A stretch of 6,068 nt of DNA from Desulfocapsa sp. (lineage in GTDB: Bacteria > Desulfobacterota > Desulfobulbia > Desulfobulbales > Desulfocapsaceae), in NCBI GenBank assembly GCA_029942265.1, contig JAOZTO010000161.1, positions 1-6,068 of the forward strand, in the 5' to 3' direction. The translations under genes were made by a program, and so were the position numbers. The notes beneath the pieces were generated by a model, which was not told the origin of the DNA, did no database searches, and worked only from the letters and a program-made list of their open reading frames with translations. Below are positions 6,055-6,068 of the stretch, piece after piece (position 1 is the stretch's first letter; each line of letters opens with the position of its first letter).

Positions 6055-6068
6055 GTGGAAGAGCTATT
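6055..6068 (+). CDS. rpoC: RNA polymerase subunit beta', 5' fragment
   Basis: Only four full codons are present, reading MEEL with the GTG start as Met, and the next two bases (TT) allow Phe. MEELF agrees with the usual beta' beginning (ME/DDLF or similar), and rpoC is the gene expected after rpoB. The frame is closed upstream by TGA at 6037-6039, and no other start codon lies between, so GTG at 6055 is the only possible start in this frame. AGGGGG (6039-6044) is a Shine-Dalgarno candidate with a rather long ten-base spacer, and CCCT/AGGG (6029-6032, 6039-6042) could partly cover it. The gene continues beyond the window. Confidence 0.8.

Noticed and set aside
6045..6068. ATG at 6045 as an rpoC start
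   Set aside because: It is out of frame with MEEL, would read MYFRGRAI, and lies directly against the purine run with no room for a ribosome spacer.
1..6068. A novel defence, mobile or accessory system
   Set aside because: All substantial coding frames are core rplJ-rplL-rpoB-rpoC genes. There are no long direct or terminal inverted repeats, no transposase and no spaced repeats.

Overview
The window carries a conserved segment of the bacterial ribosomal protein / RNA polymerase operon, all on the + strand, in the order rplJ (L10), rplL (L7/L12), rpoB (RNA polymerase beta) and the first codons of rpoC (beta'). The L1/L11 genes that usually precede rplJ are not seen. They should lie just upstream of base 1.

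Organism: the DNA is fairly AT-rich (roughly 40% GC or a little less, judged by eye). The proteins look proteobacterial: the beta subunit has both large insertions known from the E. coli enzyme. From memory of the family, L10 (GYDDPV.AKA block, LPSKEVLLGQ block, C-terminal AIKEQKE) resembles Desulfovibrionales most. A low-GC member of that order (Lawsonia-like, or another AT-rich lineage) is my best guess, not a proof.

Layout: 1-350 is an untranslated leader. Its middle part (about 159-230) has the conserved sequence and fold of the L10 leader, the RNA bound by the L10-L7/L12 complex for autoregulation, followed by two further perfect stem-loops and a strong ribosome binding site. rplJ (351-872, TTG start) and rplL (950-1330) are separated by 77 bases that hold a small hairpin. 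A 415-base gap follows, with two strong back-to-back terminator-like hairpins (1340-1370, and 1379-1418 plus a T tract), then several weaker stem-loops, then rpoB (1746-5852). A second gap of 202 bases separates rpoB from rpoC (GTG start at 6055). It contains competing hairpins, a T6 run and a possible 8-codon leader ORF.

Function: L10 and L7/L12 build the ribosomal stalk that recruits translation factors. Beta and beta' form the catalytic core of RNA polymerase. The leader and the hairpins between genes are the natural places to set the different amounts needed: several L7/L12 per L10, and much less polymerase than ribosome. I see no mobile element, CRISPR array, tRNA or accessory system. 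The coding content is ordinary core genome, and the interest is in the non-coding RNA structures.
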